Counted from the first letter of the stretch, positions 34,743-46,659 are shown. The stretch is 64,000 nt of DNA from Apostichopus japonicus (GCF_037975245.1 NC_092575.1:9764001-9828000), one strand, 5' to 3'. Translations and numbers: made by a program. The notes: generated by a model from the letters alone, not told the origin.

Positions 34743-36122
34743 TCAAGTCCAAATTGTTTTACTCTTTCGTTTGTGATTCGAAGGGTACTCATAATTTTGT
34801 ATCCATTGATTTTCTCCACAACTATGACATGTTCCCTTCCACTCCGGACCATATGGGTCAAACATTTCAAGATGAGCACTGGCTGTAACTTTTGCATTCT
34901 TTCTCAATTTCCGTTCTGTATATTGGTCAACTATGGCACACATTATGTTATCTGAAAGGTGATTTTGATAATGTTCTTTAATGGTATGTTCATGGACGGT
35001 ACCTTTAGTCCTCCATTGAAAGTATTCTAGGTAAGCAGTATCATTTTGATCCAAATATTCCAAATAACTTTTGAGATTCTCAACAGAATCAAACTGATCA
35101 ATATGGATGAATGAACCTGGTGGTACCAACTTTTTGTAATTATTAAGATGAGGTCCAATCACCACAGGGACAACCCCAATCGTTAAGGTGTGCCACAGTT
35201 TCTCTGTTATATAATCCTCACAACAACAGTTTTCTAATGCAAGAGAAAACTTATAAGTTTTAACAAAATCATCGACTTCTTGGGCACAATTCTGCTCCCA
35301 TTTATTTTTGCAAAGTGAATTATTGCCACACTTTCCAAATATGCCCACTTTCATTACTTTCTGCAGATCTTTAACAAAAGCTGTTCGATCCCATTGAAGT
35401 GTTTCACAGTGACTGCTAATCCAAATCATAAAGCGAGTTTTATAAGCTAAATTTACTAATGGTAGATTAACCTGATTTGCCTCCTCGTTGCGGAAAGATT
35501 CGTAATTTCCGTACGGTGTATATATATCGGCGCTAGTCCGGTATGTATTAGATATATCGTAGGAATCGTTACGGAATATCCACGGAGGTAGTAAACCTAT
35601 GGCGTAATAAGGGCTTTCTTCCGTTTGAAAGACCCACATTTGATCCGGTGGCCTATACTTTCGTAATTCTCTCCATACATCCATATTCATGTAATCAGCG
35701 ACGAATGAAAATAAGACAATGTTCGATTCAGTGATCGAGCTCGGCGTTCCTACGTGTTCTAGAACAACTGCAGTATCCTTCAGCTTGGGACATGAGACTG
35801 TTACAGGCAGAGCCCTCAGCGTAGTACTCCAACCACCACACAGACCAATAACAGTTATCCTGATGCAGTTCTTTGTATTCTTATCCGAGCAATTTGCTCT
35901 GCCTGTTACCGATCTGCAAGGTGTTTCCGAACCTCGAAAGAAATGTTCGTTTAATGAAAAACTTGGAAACATGTGGAATTCCGAGGATATGAAATAGTCG
36001 TTGTCACGTCGTGGAAATGGATTCAACATTACCAAAGGATTATAGAACATACAAGCATAAACAGAAACCAAAATCACTTGCACGAGTAAAGTAAGCCAAA
36101 CTTTCTGCCAATACGTTGCCAT
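34743..36122 (-). CDS. GT10 family alpha-1,3-fucosyltransferase, intact single exon
   Basis: 459 residues. A type II Golgi enzyme expected to transfer fucose from GDP-fucose to N-acetylglucosamine-type acceptors. Short cytosolic N-terminus, one membrane segment (about residues 8-27), a stem, then the catalytic domain. Visible family motifs: WVFQTEESP (163-171), the NDSYDISNTYR…DIYTPYG block (185-205), and the hallmark FSLALENCCCEDYITEKLW (292-310) followed by GVVPVVIGP. N-glycosylation sequons at N77, N185, N267 and N360. Many cysteines, including a C-terminal CHSCG. Full length for the family, without stops or frameshifts, starting at the first ATG. Intronless coding exons are common in GT10 genes. 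The exact linkage and acceptor cannot be told from sequence. An alternative is a FUT-like paralogue with altered specificity. Confidence 0.93.
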   Translation of the reverse strand: MATYWQKVWLTLLVQVILVSVYACMFYNPLVMLNPFPRRDNDYFISSEFHMFPSFSLNEHFFRGSETPCRSVTGRANCSDKNTKNCIRITVIGLCGGWSTTLRALPVTVSCPKLKDTAVVLEHVGTPSSITESNIVLFSFVADYMNMDVWRELRKYRPPDQMWVFQTEESPYYAIGLLPPWIFRNDSYDISNTYRTSADIYTPYGNYESFRNEEANQVNLPLVNLAYKTRFMIWISSHCETLQWDRTAFVKDLQKVMKVGIFGKCGNNSLCKNKWEQNCAQEVDDFVKTYKFSLALENCCCEDYITEKLWHTLTIGVVPVVIGPHLNNYKKLVPPGSFIHIDQFDSVENLKSYLEYLDQNDTAYLEYFQWRTKGTVHEHTIKEHYQNHLSDNIMCAIVDQYTERKLRKNAKVTASAHLEMFDPYGPEWKGTCHSCGENQWIQNYEYPSNHKRKSKTIWT

Positions 36123-37012
36123 GATCGCTTCAAAAAGAAATGTGAATTAGTTTCACGCTCTGTCTTCTTAAAACATAACACAGGGAGACGACGAGATAAT
36201 GTTCATTACTGATTATCAAATATGCATGTATACGGAAGTGACATATAGGATATTATTAGCATTAGCATATCTATAGGGTGAATGCGCATGCTTATACATA
36301 CTTTATATTAGACTGGTGAATAGCACACTGTGCAATGAAGCACTGTACACCATGCGGCTACTTTTGTGTCTAAGGACGAGGATCACTGTAATTAATTAAG
36401 TGCGGTCTCTAGTATAAGCTTGCTGCAAGAGATGATTACAGAGAAGATGCTCAGTTGCTTTGACTTCTGTATTCAGAGTGATATCACCAGAGCAAACCAA
36501 TATTACATAGTAGGTGTCTAAATATAAACATATCAACAAAGAAAGTGAACATTGCAACGATCAAAGCGCCCTCTCTCAAACTAGACTTTCTGCTAAAACA
36601 GTACTTGCTCAATGCATGTGTTATAGGCTATATTAATTTGTTGCTTTGTTTATTTTAAGTCTGGGTATCGCAAGCTAGAGGAATGCAGCAACTGATTGAC
36701 GAGTTGGAAAGGTATCATTTCATTTATTCGGCAACTTTGGAAGACAGAGCTGACAATTCCAAAGCAATGGTGTAGATCGGTCATGAGATGACCTTGGAGA
36801 TACAAATTCGACAAAGGGCCATGTTTTCTACATCGGCCAAAATGGCTCATTGTTTAAACTATTCCCTGCATCGGGCAAAGATGACAAATTGTCTATGTAT
36901 TTTTTTGTAAATTCTGAACAATATCTAAAGATTCTTTGTGACAAATCTCAGTTTGATTGATTTTTTTGCACTTTGTATCGCAACTCACAGTCTGTTAACT
37001 CATAATGTATGG
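36123..37012. other. 5' flank of the fucosyltransferase gene, nothing else recognised
   Basis: Presumed promoter and upstream region of the minus-strand fucosyltransferase. No clear TATA box or exon could be assigned. Confidence 0.5.
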
Positions 37013-37433
37013 AACGCCGAAAGCGTAATGTATATATGTTGTTTACTTCTATGCTGTCTGTTATTACGTTGTCTCTTTTGATGTTGTTATCTCATTTAAT
37101 GTTCTTGTCTCATTTAATGTTCTTGTCTCATTTAATGTTGTTGTCTCCTTCAATGTTGTTGTCTCTTTCAACGTCGTTGTCTACTTTGATGCTGTTGTCT
37201 CCTTTGATCTTTGATGTTGTTGTCTCCTTTGATCTTTGATGTTGTTGTCTCCTTTGATACTAATGGCGCTATTCACTTATATGTCGTCAAAATATGTAAA
37301 CTATTTTAACGACATATAAGTGAACAGCGTCATCAGTGTCAAAGGAGACAACAACATCAAAGGAGACAACAGCATCAAAGTAGACAACGACGTTGAAAGA
37401 GACAACAACATAATACATTGCCCTTTCGGCGTT
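37013..37433. mobile_element. 421-bp foldback element with reiterated TTGTTGTCTCCTTTGATG arms
   Basis: The ends AACGCCGAAAG and CTTTCGGCGTT are inverted. Both arms are made of ~14-18-bp words (TTGTTGTCTC-C/A-TTTGATG), and they meet in a central palindrome around 37287 (TTCACTTATATGTCGT…ACGACATATAAGTGAA). The left arm is longer through extra word copies. A CATAAT string occurs near both ends, but the TSD is uncertain. Confidence 0.75.
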
Positions 37434-37499
37434 ACATAATTTTGAAGCAAATACGTTAAAGGCCGTATGACGTCATCGGGAAGTTGAAGTTTGTAGTTC

Positions 37500-37865
37500 A
37501 TGATTATCTTCCCATGTCCTGGCTAGTAAATGGTCGGTTATTAAAACGGATATTAATCCATCTGAATTTCGAATGTTTGCATGTGGTTGTTAACAAATTG
37601 AAATTTTGAGGTAAAAAGGGTCGAAATTTTGAGAGGCAACCACGAAAATTGTCGACATAAAATGTCGCAATTACATCTAGGCAAACGTTCCCTACATAGA
37701 TGCCATGTATCAATGTTAAGGCAAACGCCAGCATTTTCATTGAACTTAAAAATTCCGAATATTTAATGGCAATATTTTCACATAAAACATCAAATTTCGA
37801 GATAAATCGTGAAAATGCTAGGATAAAACCTATTGACATGTGAGATAAAACGGGACGAAATTTCG
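37500..37865. repeat. TCGAAATTT-word repeat, copy 1
   Basis: Irregular recurrence of GTCGAAATTTTGAG / CATAAAATGTCG / GAGATAAAACG words every ~25 bp. The same style occurs at 46660-46995. No coding signal. Confidence 0.5.
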
Positions 37866-38059
37866 GAATGAAATAAGTGGCGTAACGAGTAGCCTGTGGG
37901 CCCCAGGCTCCTGGCCCAAAGGGCCCCCTATCAGGAGGTCCAAGCTAGGGCGTCCGCAGAAATGTTCTCAAGAGAGGGGGGGGTGGTCAGTAGGTCATTT
38001 AGGTGTAACACACTACTTGATACTATTATAGTTCCTTTATACTCTCTATAAAGGAACTA

Positions 38060-38165
38060 TTGATACTATCTAAGCGGAGCGCCACCATCAGTTGGCGCGG
38101 AGCGTACGACGACTTTTTTTGCCAAAACAATAGTCCTAGATCGTCGGGAAAGACACTTCAATGAC
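38060..38165 (+). repeat. GGAGCGCCACC family, copy 6
   Basis: Core CTATCTAAGCGGAGCGCCAC with CATCAGTTGGCGCGGAGCG, followed by a diverged body ending GACACTTCA. A GTGGCGTAACGAGTAGCC terminus near 37876 may be the left end of the element that carries it. Confidence 0.75.
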
Positions 38166-38489
38166 AATGACATTTGTTTCCATCAATTGTGTACAGTACA
38201 TGAATGTTTAATAATGTATAAACGAATATTTTGATATAAAATACAATCTAGAGAGACAAGTACAAACAAATATTCATCATGTTAATTGATATACAATATT
38301 TAAGCTATACAAATGCATGGAAAAGGAGAAAAAAGAAGCGCAGTGCTATTAGAATGTTTTCCCCATTTGAATATGATAAATATATACATATACTGGAGAG
38401 AAATTGGTGCAAGGAAACAAGACTCCAAAACAAGAATTAAATATTTTTTTTTTTAAAGAAAAGAAAGAAAAATAGAAAATTAAATTTGT

Positions 38490-41140
38490 CGCAAATCAAT
38501 ACAGTAAAAACTGGAAGTAAGAAATTAGTTTTGGCATTGATAAGTTGACAATAGATTTTCTGTATCTATTCTTAAAAGAGTTCAAGGTTGAGGCTGACTT
38601 AATTATAATATCTAATGAGTTCCAGCGTTTAACCCCAGATATGGAGATGGAAAACTGTTTTATCCTTGTCTGTGCATAATTTTTATAGAAATTATATTTA
38701 AATCGTTTATTCGAAACTATAGAGGAAAGAAAATTTTGTAGAGTTGAAGGTAAAACCATGTGAAAAACTTTGAACATAAAAACACTCGTGCTGAAATCTA
38801 TAGTATGATGTAACTTTAATGTTCTTAACTTGAAAAATAGCTCAATGGTATGGTCCAGAAATTTAGCATGACAAACGATACGAATAACCCTCTTCTGTTT
38901 CAAGGATAAGGGGGAAATGTTGGTTTTTATATGTATTTCCCAATATTTCAACGCAATAAATCAGGTAGGGGAGAAAAATAGCAAAATATAAAGAATACAG
39001 GGCATTGGTATTTAACACATGGCTAGCTTTATGAATAACTGCAGTACTTTTAGAGAGTTTCTTTGAAATATGAGTAACATGATCATTCCAAGTATGTTTA
39101 TGGTCAATAAATACTGTCATCAAGAAACTTTGCACTGTACACTCTTTTTTATATCGAAATCATTTATTGACATGTTTAACTCACTTTCTTCCCTACGGTT
39201 TGAGAATATCATATTCTTGGTTTTATTTACGTTGAGAGATAATTTAATAAATGCAAACCATTTACTTAAATTATGAAGTTCTTTGCTCACCAGATTACAT
39301 AAAACATTGATATCTTCATGACAACCTGCAGATCATATTTGTGTCCTCTGCAAATAATACAAAATTCAAAATATTTGAAGCACTACAAATATTATTTAAG
39401 AAGAGAATAAACAACTTGGGTCCAAGGATTGATCCCCGGGGTACCCTGTATGAGACATCAAGTAAACCGGACTTGGAATTCTTTATTTGAACATATTGTT
39501 TTCTATAAGAGAGATAACTTGAGAGCCAGTCGTGGACTACACCACGGAAGCCATAATGATCCAGTTTCTTGAGTAAATTTCCTGTAAAAAGCCTTTTTAG
39601 ATCTATGAATACCCCCATGGTTGATGTTTTATTGTCCAGAGAATATGTAATTTCTTCAACCATCTGTAGTATATAACCATAGTTGAAGACCTACCAGTAC
39701 TAAAACCGCATTGGCTCTCTGTAAGAATGTTATTTTTAGTGATGAAAACATAACCGTTTTTCAAAAAGTTTTTCAAGAACCTTGGAAAACTGAGGGAGCA
39801 ATGAAATTGGTTTGTAGTTATTAAATGCATTTTTATTACCAGTTTTGAAAATATGAATAATTTTTGCGACCTTCATAGCATCAGGAAATTTAAAGTACCA
39901 TCGGAGAAAGACTTGTTACAAATAAAATTGAAAGATTGTACTACATATGACATAATATTTGAAACAAATAACATGCTCATATCATAACTGTCAAATGATA
40001 ATTTACTTGAAAAATTCTTAACATCTTGAAGTACTTCATTAACATCAGTATCTGCTAAACTAATAGAATTAATGTCAGTATTGGCATGATAGTCAAGAAT
40101 AGACCCAGTTTGTTCAGGAATATTAGTAGCTAAATTTTGTCCAATGTTTGTAAAGAAATGATTAAATCCATCAACAATATCATCCCCTTTAACTTCCAAA
40201 TTGTTATCTACAAAAGAGTCAGGATAATTACTTTTACTTCGATTGTTTTTTATTTATGCTACTGTTCAAAACCTTCCATGTTTCTTTCAAATTATCTTTG
40301 TGCTTATCATGAGTTTTGAAAAGTATTCTTTTTTACAGGATTTCAAAACTGAATTCAATCTATATTTTATAGCTTTTATACCTTTGATCGGCCTCTGCTG
40401 TTCTGTTTTTAAGGAATCTTATATATAGTGTCTTTTTCTTTTTACAAGCATTTTTTAATCCTTTAGTCATCCATGGTTTGCCAATAACCTTCTTTATTTA
40501 ATTGATACCTTTTTAATTAGACAACTTTCTGTATACAACTTAGTAATTATTTTGATGAATTATCATATGAGACATTGACATTATCAGCTCTATAAACCGT
40601 GTCCCATGATTGCTGGCTTAACCAATCATGAAAGAGATTCATGGATGCATCATCACTTTGCCTAAATGTAAATACACCCCTCACTAGGCCTATGACTATC
40701 TCTTGCATTGGGCCCATAATTACATACCAACAAGACTGAAAGGCATGGTCACTAACATCATTTATGAGTAAAACCGCTGCATAACTAAATATATAGTACA
40801 TTTGTAAAAATAATGTCAATCAATGTCGCAGAATGACAGGTTATACGTGTTAGTCTATTTATTAACGTAAACAGACCTAAGCTGAAAAGTCCATCCAAAC
40901 ATTCTTGAGTACCGTTATGATGTTCATAGTTAAAAAGATTGATGTTAAAAGTACACATCACATCTTTTGTGCCTGTATAATTTCTCAAGTGTATTACTCA
41001 ATATATCAACAGCTGAATCGGGATGTCTGTACAGGCAGCTAACTATTATGTTCTTGTTCTTTTCAACAGAAACCTCAATCGATATTCATTCAAGCCCATC
41101 ATTTATAGCAAAACTCACATTATTCAACACTTTATAGTTT
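38490..41140 (-). pseudogene. decayed LINE with endonuclease and reverse transcriptase remnants
   Basis: Read on the minus strand from 41140 downwards. AP-endonuclease pieces come first (IVSCLYRHPDSAVDI, CTFNINLFNYEHHNGTQECL, SATLIDIIFTN), then a linker, then RT pieces (LTESQCGFSTGRSST, GVFIDLKRLF, WLSSYLSYRKQYVQI, PRGSILGPKLFILFLNNI, NFVLFAEDTNM) and the C-terminus (HISKKLSKSTAVI, FLPYLIYCVEILG, KQKRVIRIV, KRWNSLDIIIKSA). Several frameshifts and a mutated catalytic motif (FAED for YADD) show it is inactive. Gene order matches CR1/L2/Daphne-type LINEs. It is longer and less broken than the LINE at 32335. Confidence 0.8.
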
Positions 41141-41149
41141 AAAGGGTGC

Positions 41150-41335
41150 ACCCTTTGTGAAGACTCGCGCAAAAAGAAACGTCTAAAGCCGGTTATCTGA
41201 CCTAGTTTCGAATGAGGTGTAACAGAAGTATTAGACACCACCATCGATCCCAGAAAATACACACACACAGCTTGCTACCATCGGTATTTAGACACTAGTG
41301 TACAGTCAGTACATACAGCTGCGGTCAATACCCAC
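41150..41335 (+). repeat. interspersed repeat GAAGACTCGCGCAA, copy 1
   Basis: About 170-190 bp, nearly identical to 60906-61075 (landmarks AAGAAACGTCT, ATCTGACCTAGTTTC, GAGGTGTAACAGAAGT, TACACACACACAGCTTGC). Here it abuts the 5' side of the decayed LINE. It could be a SINE or a transcribed leader of a larger element. No TSD was identified. Confidence 0.6.
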
Positions 41336-41813
41336 AGCACAGTGTAAAGATAACAAGGTATCACGTTTCATTACTGTTCTGTCTGCATTTTAAAGCGACA
41401 CGAACAAAACGTCACTTGCAAGCAACGGAAAGTTAACTTTTTTTCAGATGGCCGCACGCGGTTTGGGCGAGTCTTCAATGCCTTCAAGTGTGTACGAACG
41501 CGCTGCAATAGATAATACTGTCAAAACGTAATTTCGCAAGATGCGCGCGTTTATTGGCTTCATGTATGTGTTTGTGTGTAAGAAGTATAGTAGATATCAA
41601 TCTAGAAACTTCGGTACTACGCAAAATGTGTGCTTCTAGCTTACATTCAATAAAGGCGCGCATCACGCGAGTATTCTGTTAACTCTGGTTTCTATTTCGT
41701 CACACAGGAAACAGTCAGTTGTGTTTACACGTATACTAACCACGTACTAAACAATCACTTCATATTGATACATACAGCGATCTAGTTGTGTTTTATCTCG
41801 AAGAGTTTTAGCC

Positions 41814-44800
41814 ATGATACTGCTTATTGAACTATTAGCTTTAGTTCTTATCTTGCTTCTTGCTCTCGTTGAGGCAATTATCATCAGCATCCGAGAAAAA
41901 TGGCGAGATGGAGTCGGTGAGTGGAATGATTTCTTGTTTTTACGTGAGATTATAGAAAAAGTGGTTTAACTTTGTCAGTGGTTTAACCTCAGAGAATGTC
42001 TTGGTTGCGATAGTGGGTCTCATTATCATAACAAGTAGGGGAACAACAATGTTGCCCCCGCGTTTCATGAATTGAAATATAAATAAAAAACACGAATTAA
42101 ACTCAAGAGTGGGTGGTAGGTAAAGGGAGGGGGTTGGAGAGGTGGGCTGGTGCCGGTGGTTCCTCGACCATCTTGTAGGCAGCCTTACACCATCGCGAGC
42201 TGAATGCTATGGGTGAAAAACCCTTCCCCTGCAAAAAGTATTCTTTCCCTTTTCTATAGGCCTAAGTGATACTAAATTTCGATAAATGTATACTGCTCTT
42301 AAATTTTCATGGCATGGTCCATATATGGGTATATCAGAGAAATTCAAAATATAAGTATATGAGCCTATTGTTGAAGCATGAATACCATGTTCTTTTGTTA
42401 ATTAAAGGCAACGACTTCGGGAAGACTAGGAAGAGGAGTGCGAAGAGACTGATCAGAGAGATCCGAGAAAGTAAGTTTATATTTAATTATTTCGTTCTCT
42501 TTTCATATATATATTGTTTTACAAAAGTATATTTAAGATGTAGTTTTTATGTATGGAGTTGCCAATATATACAGTACCACATTGGCGAAATAATTGCAAC
42601 AGCCAAAGATAAATATTATGTCAGTAATTGACGGACACTTCTTAGTTTTGTATTTTTACAATAAGTGAATAAGGGAGGTCAAACCCCCTTCATATTCTCA
42701 CAATTTAACATATTAATTATGTTAAGTATATAGTACCAAACTGATGTTAATGCACATTATTTTACACGCTCAATATTTATCTCTCTGTTAAAAGTGGAGA
42801 CTCATGCCCGACAAAGAAATCATATTCTTCGTTATCTGAAGAAGATCAGAATCAACCAGATGAAAAGAACAACATCTCAAGTAGAAGATCTTCCTGAAAT
42901 CTTGGTAAATTATAAAAGTCTATAGTCCCGGTATGTTTATAGCAAACTAACACTAACAAGTAACCAAAGAATGAAATAAATTAATGCTAGCGCCCTCACT
43001 TTCAATCGATATGATCAATAACTTATCAAACATCATTGGATTATAATTTTTTTATGGACATTTTTTAATTTACTATGTATTCCACAGGACCAGTTTGCCG
43101 CAAGCAAAGTCCTCATAAGTCTTTTTCCTCTCCCTCCCATTGACCTTGGATTGACCTTGACCACGTGAGTTCCTTTCTAATTTTCAGTCTCTTTATTTCC
43201 AAACTCACTCTAGAACATTCATGTTGGAAAATAAATTGCTTATAGGATATGTATAGTTAATCACTTGTTTCATTTATATCTAGCGATATACTGCCAACCG
43301 GAAAAGAACTCATTCTTTACAGACCACCAGTCGATGTATCACACCGTCGAGTTGATGTTACTGGTGAGTCTTTATACACATAAGTAATATTGTTCCACGA
43401 AACGTACCTTCAACTAAGCTTTTGACAAGTTTCAAAGTTTATTTCAAATAATGAACATAAAATGTTTAAAATGTCCCACTTGCTTTGTATATCCTATAAA
43501 TACACTAAAAACACTACAAATTGATTCATTAATTAATCTTTTGGGGGTGAGAAAAATGAGAAAGAAGTATCATAGAATTATTAACGGTAATCATGTTGTC
43601 GGTAAGTTTGGTAAAATTGCCAAAATGACGACTTAACTAGGAAAGTTGCTTTAATATATCGCATAGCGTTAGAAGTGAGAATGGAAATAACTGGAGACAG
43701 GGGAAGTGCGAGGGAGGGTGTTGGGGTGTACAGGGTGGGTAATACGGGACATTTGTTTCTTTTTTATTAAATTTAGTTTCACCATTCCACCTGTTAGGTC
43801 AGCCATAAATTCAATAAATAAAATATGAATATAGACTTAATTCTATGTAAAGATATATAGGGCTGGATCATATCAGGTGAATATGTATAGCTAAGGTGGA
43901 ATAGTATAACAGAGAAGAGTGAACATTTAAGTTTGACCCTTTACGGTTTTAATGAAAAATTATCGACAGAAACATTGACATCTAGATGTGGTTAATGACG
44001 TCACCATTTCTCTTCATAGCTGCTCTTGACCTTGCTCGGTCCTTGGATACCATCATGGTTGCCAGTAAAGTACTTCAAGATCTGAAGGAACTCAAGGCTG
44101 TCCATCTTGATACAAGGGAAAACCTTCTCTTTAAGGTGAGGGCGGTGCCTGAGTTTATTTGCAGTTTACAATGGATATGATGTTGTGATGCCGAATATTA
44201 TACTTGAAACTTAAATATTGACGTAAAATGACAAATTATATATATTTTTCTGCTTTTGGAGGTTGTCGCTGATGAAACAATTTTTGTGGACAGCGAAGAA
44301 CAACTGGTAGAGAGAAGGGATGTAGCTCCTAACAGGTAAGGAGAAAATATTATAATCAGCAATAACAGATAAGGAGAAAATATTGTAATCAGCAATAATA
44401 TGTTAACATCCTAGCTCAAATATGATGAACTTATTGAAACTTTGTCTAATACAGCGTTTAGATTTTGTTTTCTATAATTGCTGAATTTGTTAAAATTCCG
44501 TACCCTTTACAGGAATGAAATTACATCAGTGATGTTGTACCGCCCTCATTTCCCATTTGGCTTGACTCTTGACGTCTCAGGTGAGCTACTTAACCTAGAC
44601 TAGTGTACCCTTTACAAGTAGATCTTTCACCTAGTCTATATTTAGGCCAGGAAGCAGAGGCATGTTAGGCCTGAATTATAGTGTTGAAGTTGGTCTTGTA
44701 ATGAACAGATTAACTGCTGTAGCTATTTATTAGCAAAGAGCGGAGAACGTTCTTCATATCCGTAACAATTAATGCGTGCGAAAAAAATGCACGCCTCTTA

Positions 44801-46369
44801 TGATATATCAGTAGAACTTATGTAGAACTTAAAGTTATGCATTTTTAGTTATGAAATGTAGCCATTAGCTGCATGTTTATGTTAATAACATTAATTGTAA
44901 AAATAGAATAGCTCAGAATAAATTAGGAGTAAAAAATACGAAATTTGTGATGATTAATTGGATGCCATTAATGCAAAGAAGATTACATGAATTGTAGGAG
45001 TGTTTATATAATCTGAGCATGCGCACGTCACTTCACCATTATCCAGTCATGACGTCCTGCCTGCGTTTTTTTTTCCAAGGACGAACGTGGGTTTCAGGTT
45101 TTTCAGGAATTTACAAATTCGTTTGAAATCAGAGTTCGGGTTTAGAAAGTGGGTTAAGGATACAATTTCTATGAAATTGCAGGATTGTCGTTCATAATCT
45201 GGGGTCAAAACTAGGAAAAAAGATTCAGAACATGTTTTTTGAAAAAGCGTCACATGTTTGGAATCCAGGGATTTGATTGGCCGATGCCCACGTTCGTCCT
45301 GGGAAAAAAAAATACGCGTCCTGCCTTCTCTTTTCAACAGCTGCTTGTGACGTTGCCCGGGCATTCGAAACCATGATTGCTGCCCTCTATTGGTGTCTTC
45401 ACTACCAGACACCCTCGGGCCAGACCATACCCCTAGTTCATTTTGGATACTTTGGTGATTTTAAACCGGTAAACCTTTTCTTTTATCTTAAACTATTAAT
45501 ACATTATTTTGTTTGACGAAGATATTAACGACAGTTGTGCTCAATATCATATCTTGTTATGTTGGACTATTAATTTTCATCCGTTTTTAAAGTACTTTAA
45601 TTTATGTCTTCTTCTTAGGTTCTCGTTGATGAAACAATTTTTGTGGACAACGAACAATACCTGTGGAGAATCCTATTCCTATATCTACAACAAGGTAAGT
45701 AAACGGATGGACATAGCAATGAAACAACACCACTATTAAATTGGAAAATATTCAAGTATTAATATTACACTTGCACGTAATGCTTAATTTCGTGAATAGG
45801 AGTTATTGCTGGTATAAATTATTATACAAATTATTGATCAAATATAATCATAAAAAGGTTTGAAAAAACGTTATTAATCATTGCATTATTATCTAAGTAC
45901 TTTCTTTGAAGCTTCACGTTTCGGTATAATTTTTGTTTTCAACACAGGGATTGTTTTACAACAGGAAAAGAAGTTGTGCTTTATCGACCTCGATTCTTCC
46001 ATGGGTTGACCCTTGACCTCACAGGTGAGATAATAGGCAGTCTCGCAGTTTATCATATCAATACTTTCCTTCGCATATTTCTTATAATTTGACATTATCA
46101 ACGTTTAATAAAAGTGTAAGAAATCGAAGAAAGAAGACGTATTTGTTAAGACATATCTTACTTTTAATTAACATGTCAAATATTTTGAGAGTATTATTTA
46201 GTATTAATTTTGGTGTCACTACTTTTCAACAGTTGCTTGTGACGTTGCCCGGATGAGCCAAGCCATCTCTGCTGCCCCGATTTGCATGGATTACCGCAGG
46301 ATTACTGAACTAAGCATCCCTGCAGAGTTCTTTAAAGTTATTGGTGATCAAACACAGGTTAAGATGTAA
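41814..46369 (+). CDS. unrecognised membrane-anchored modular protein (gene A), twelve exons
   Basis: Exons: 41814-41916, 42408-42470, 42795-42904, 43088-43164, 43284-43363, 44020-44135, 44262-44335, 44513-44580, 45341-45468, 45619-45694, 45948-46024 and 46233 to stop TAA 46367-46369. All have GT-AG borders. Start ATG has context GCCATGA. Residues 1-24 are a hydrophobic signal/anchor, followed by a basic segment (KTRKRSAKRLIREIRE) and a helical stretch. Then comes a module repeated about three times: a D-L/V-AR exon, a V-x-DETIFVD exon and a LYRPxF…GLTLDV exon. Intron phases cycle 1-0-2-1. Exons 4-5 look like a degenerate first module. Exon 10 is 76 nt instead of 74 and shifts the frame. The last exon may continue at CAG|GTTAAG rather than stop. 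No family recognised; the exon structure is the main evidence. Confidence 0.72.
45063..45317. mobile_element. 255-bp MITE with 9-bp TSD GTCCTGCCT in gene A intron
   Basis: Inverted ends: left GCGTTTTTTTTTCC…AAGGACGAACGTGGG; right reversed GCGTATTTTTTTTTCCC…AGGACGAACGTGGG. Perfect direct repeats GTCCTGCCT lie at 45054-45062 and 45318-45326. It inserted 23 bp upstream of the exon starting at 45341, so the TSD forms part of that exon's pyrimidine tract. A 9-bp TSD suggests a Mutator-like superfamily. Confidence 0.88.
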
Positions 46370-46659
46370 TAGCATTTTAAGAGATAAAAGTCAAATTTAA
46401 TAGCTAACATTAGGCAAATTGTTAATTTGTTAATTATTTACGATTTTTACACGTTGCATGCAGTGGTTATGTTACGTATGAAAAAAATCGTTACTTAAGG
46501 AGCCTGCGGTCCCTTTGGATTCCTTCGGGATAGGGACAAAAACAAGATATATAACCTGCTCAAATAGCGGCGAAGGAAGCAATGAAAGCGTAATGAAAAC
46601 CGGCGGGGTTTGGGGTCTTCCAGACGGAAGATTTTTTAATGTTACCAAATTTTTGCATT

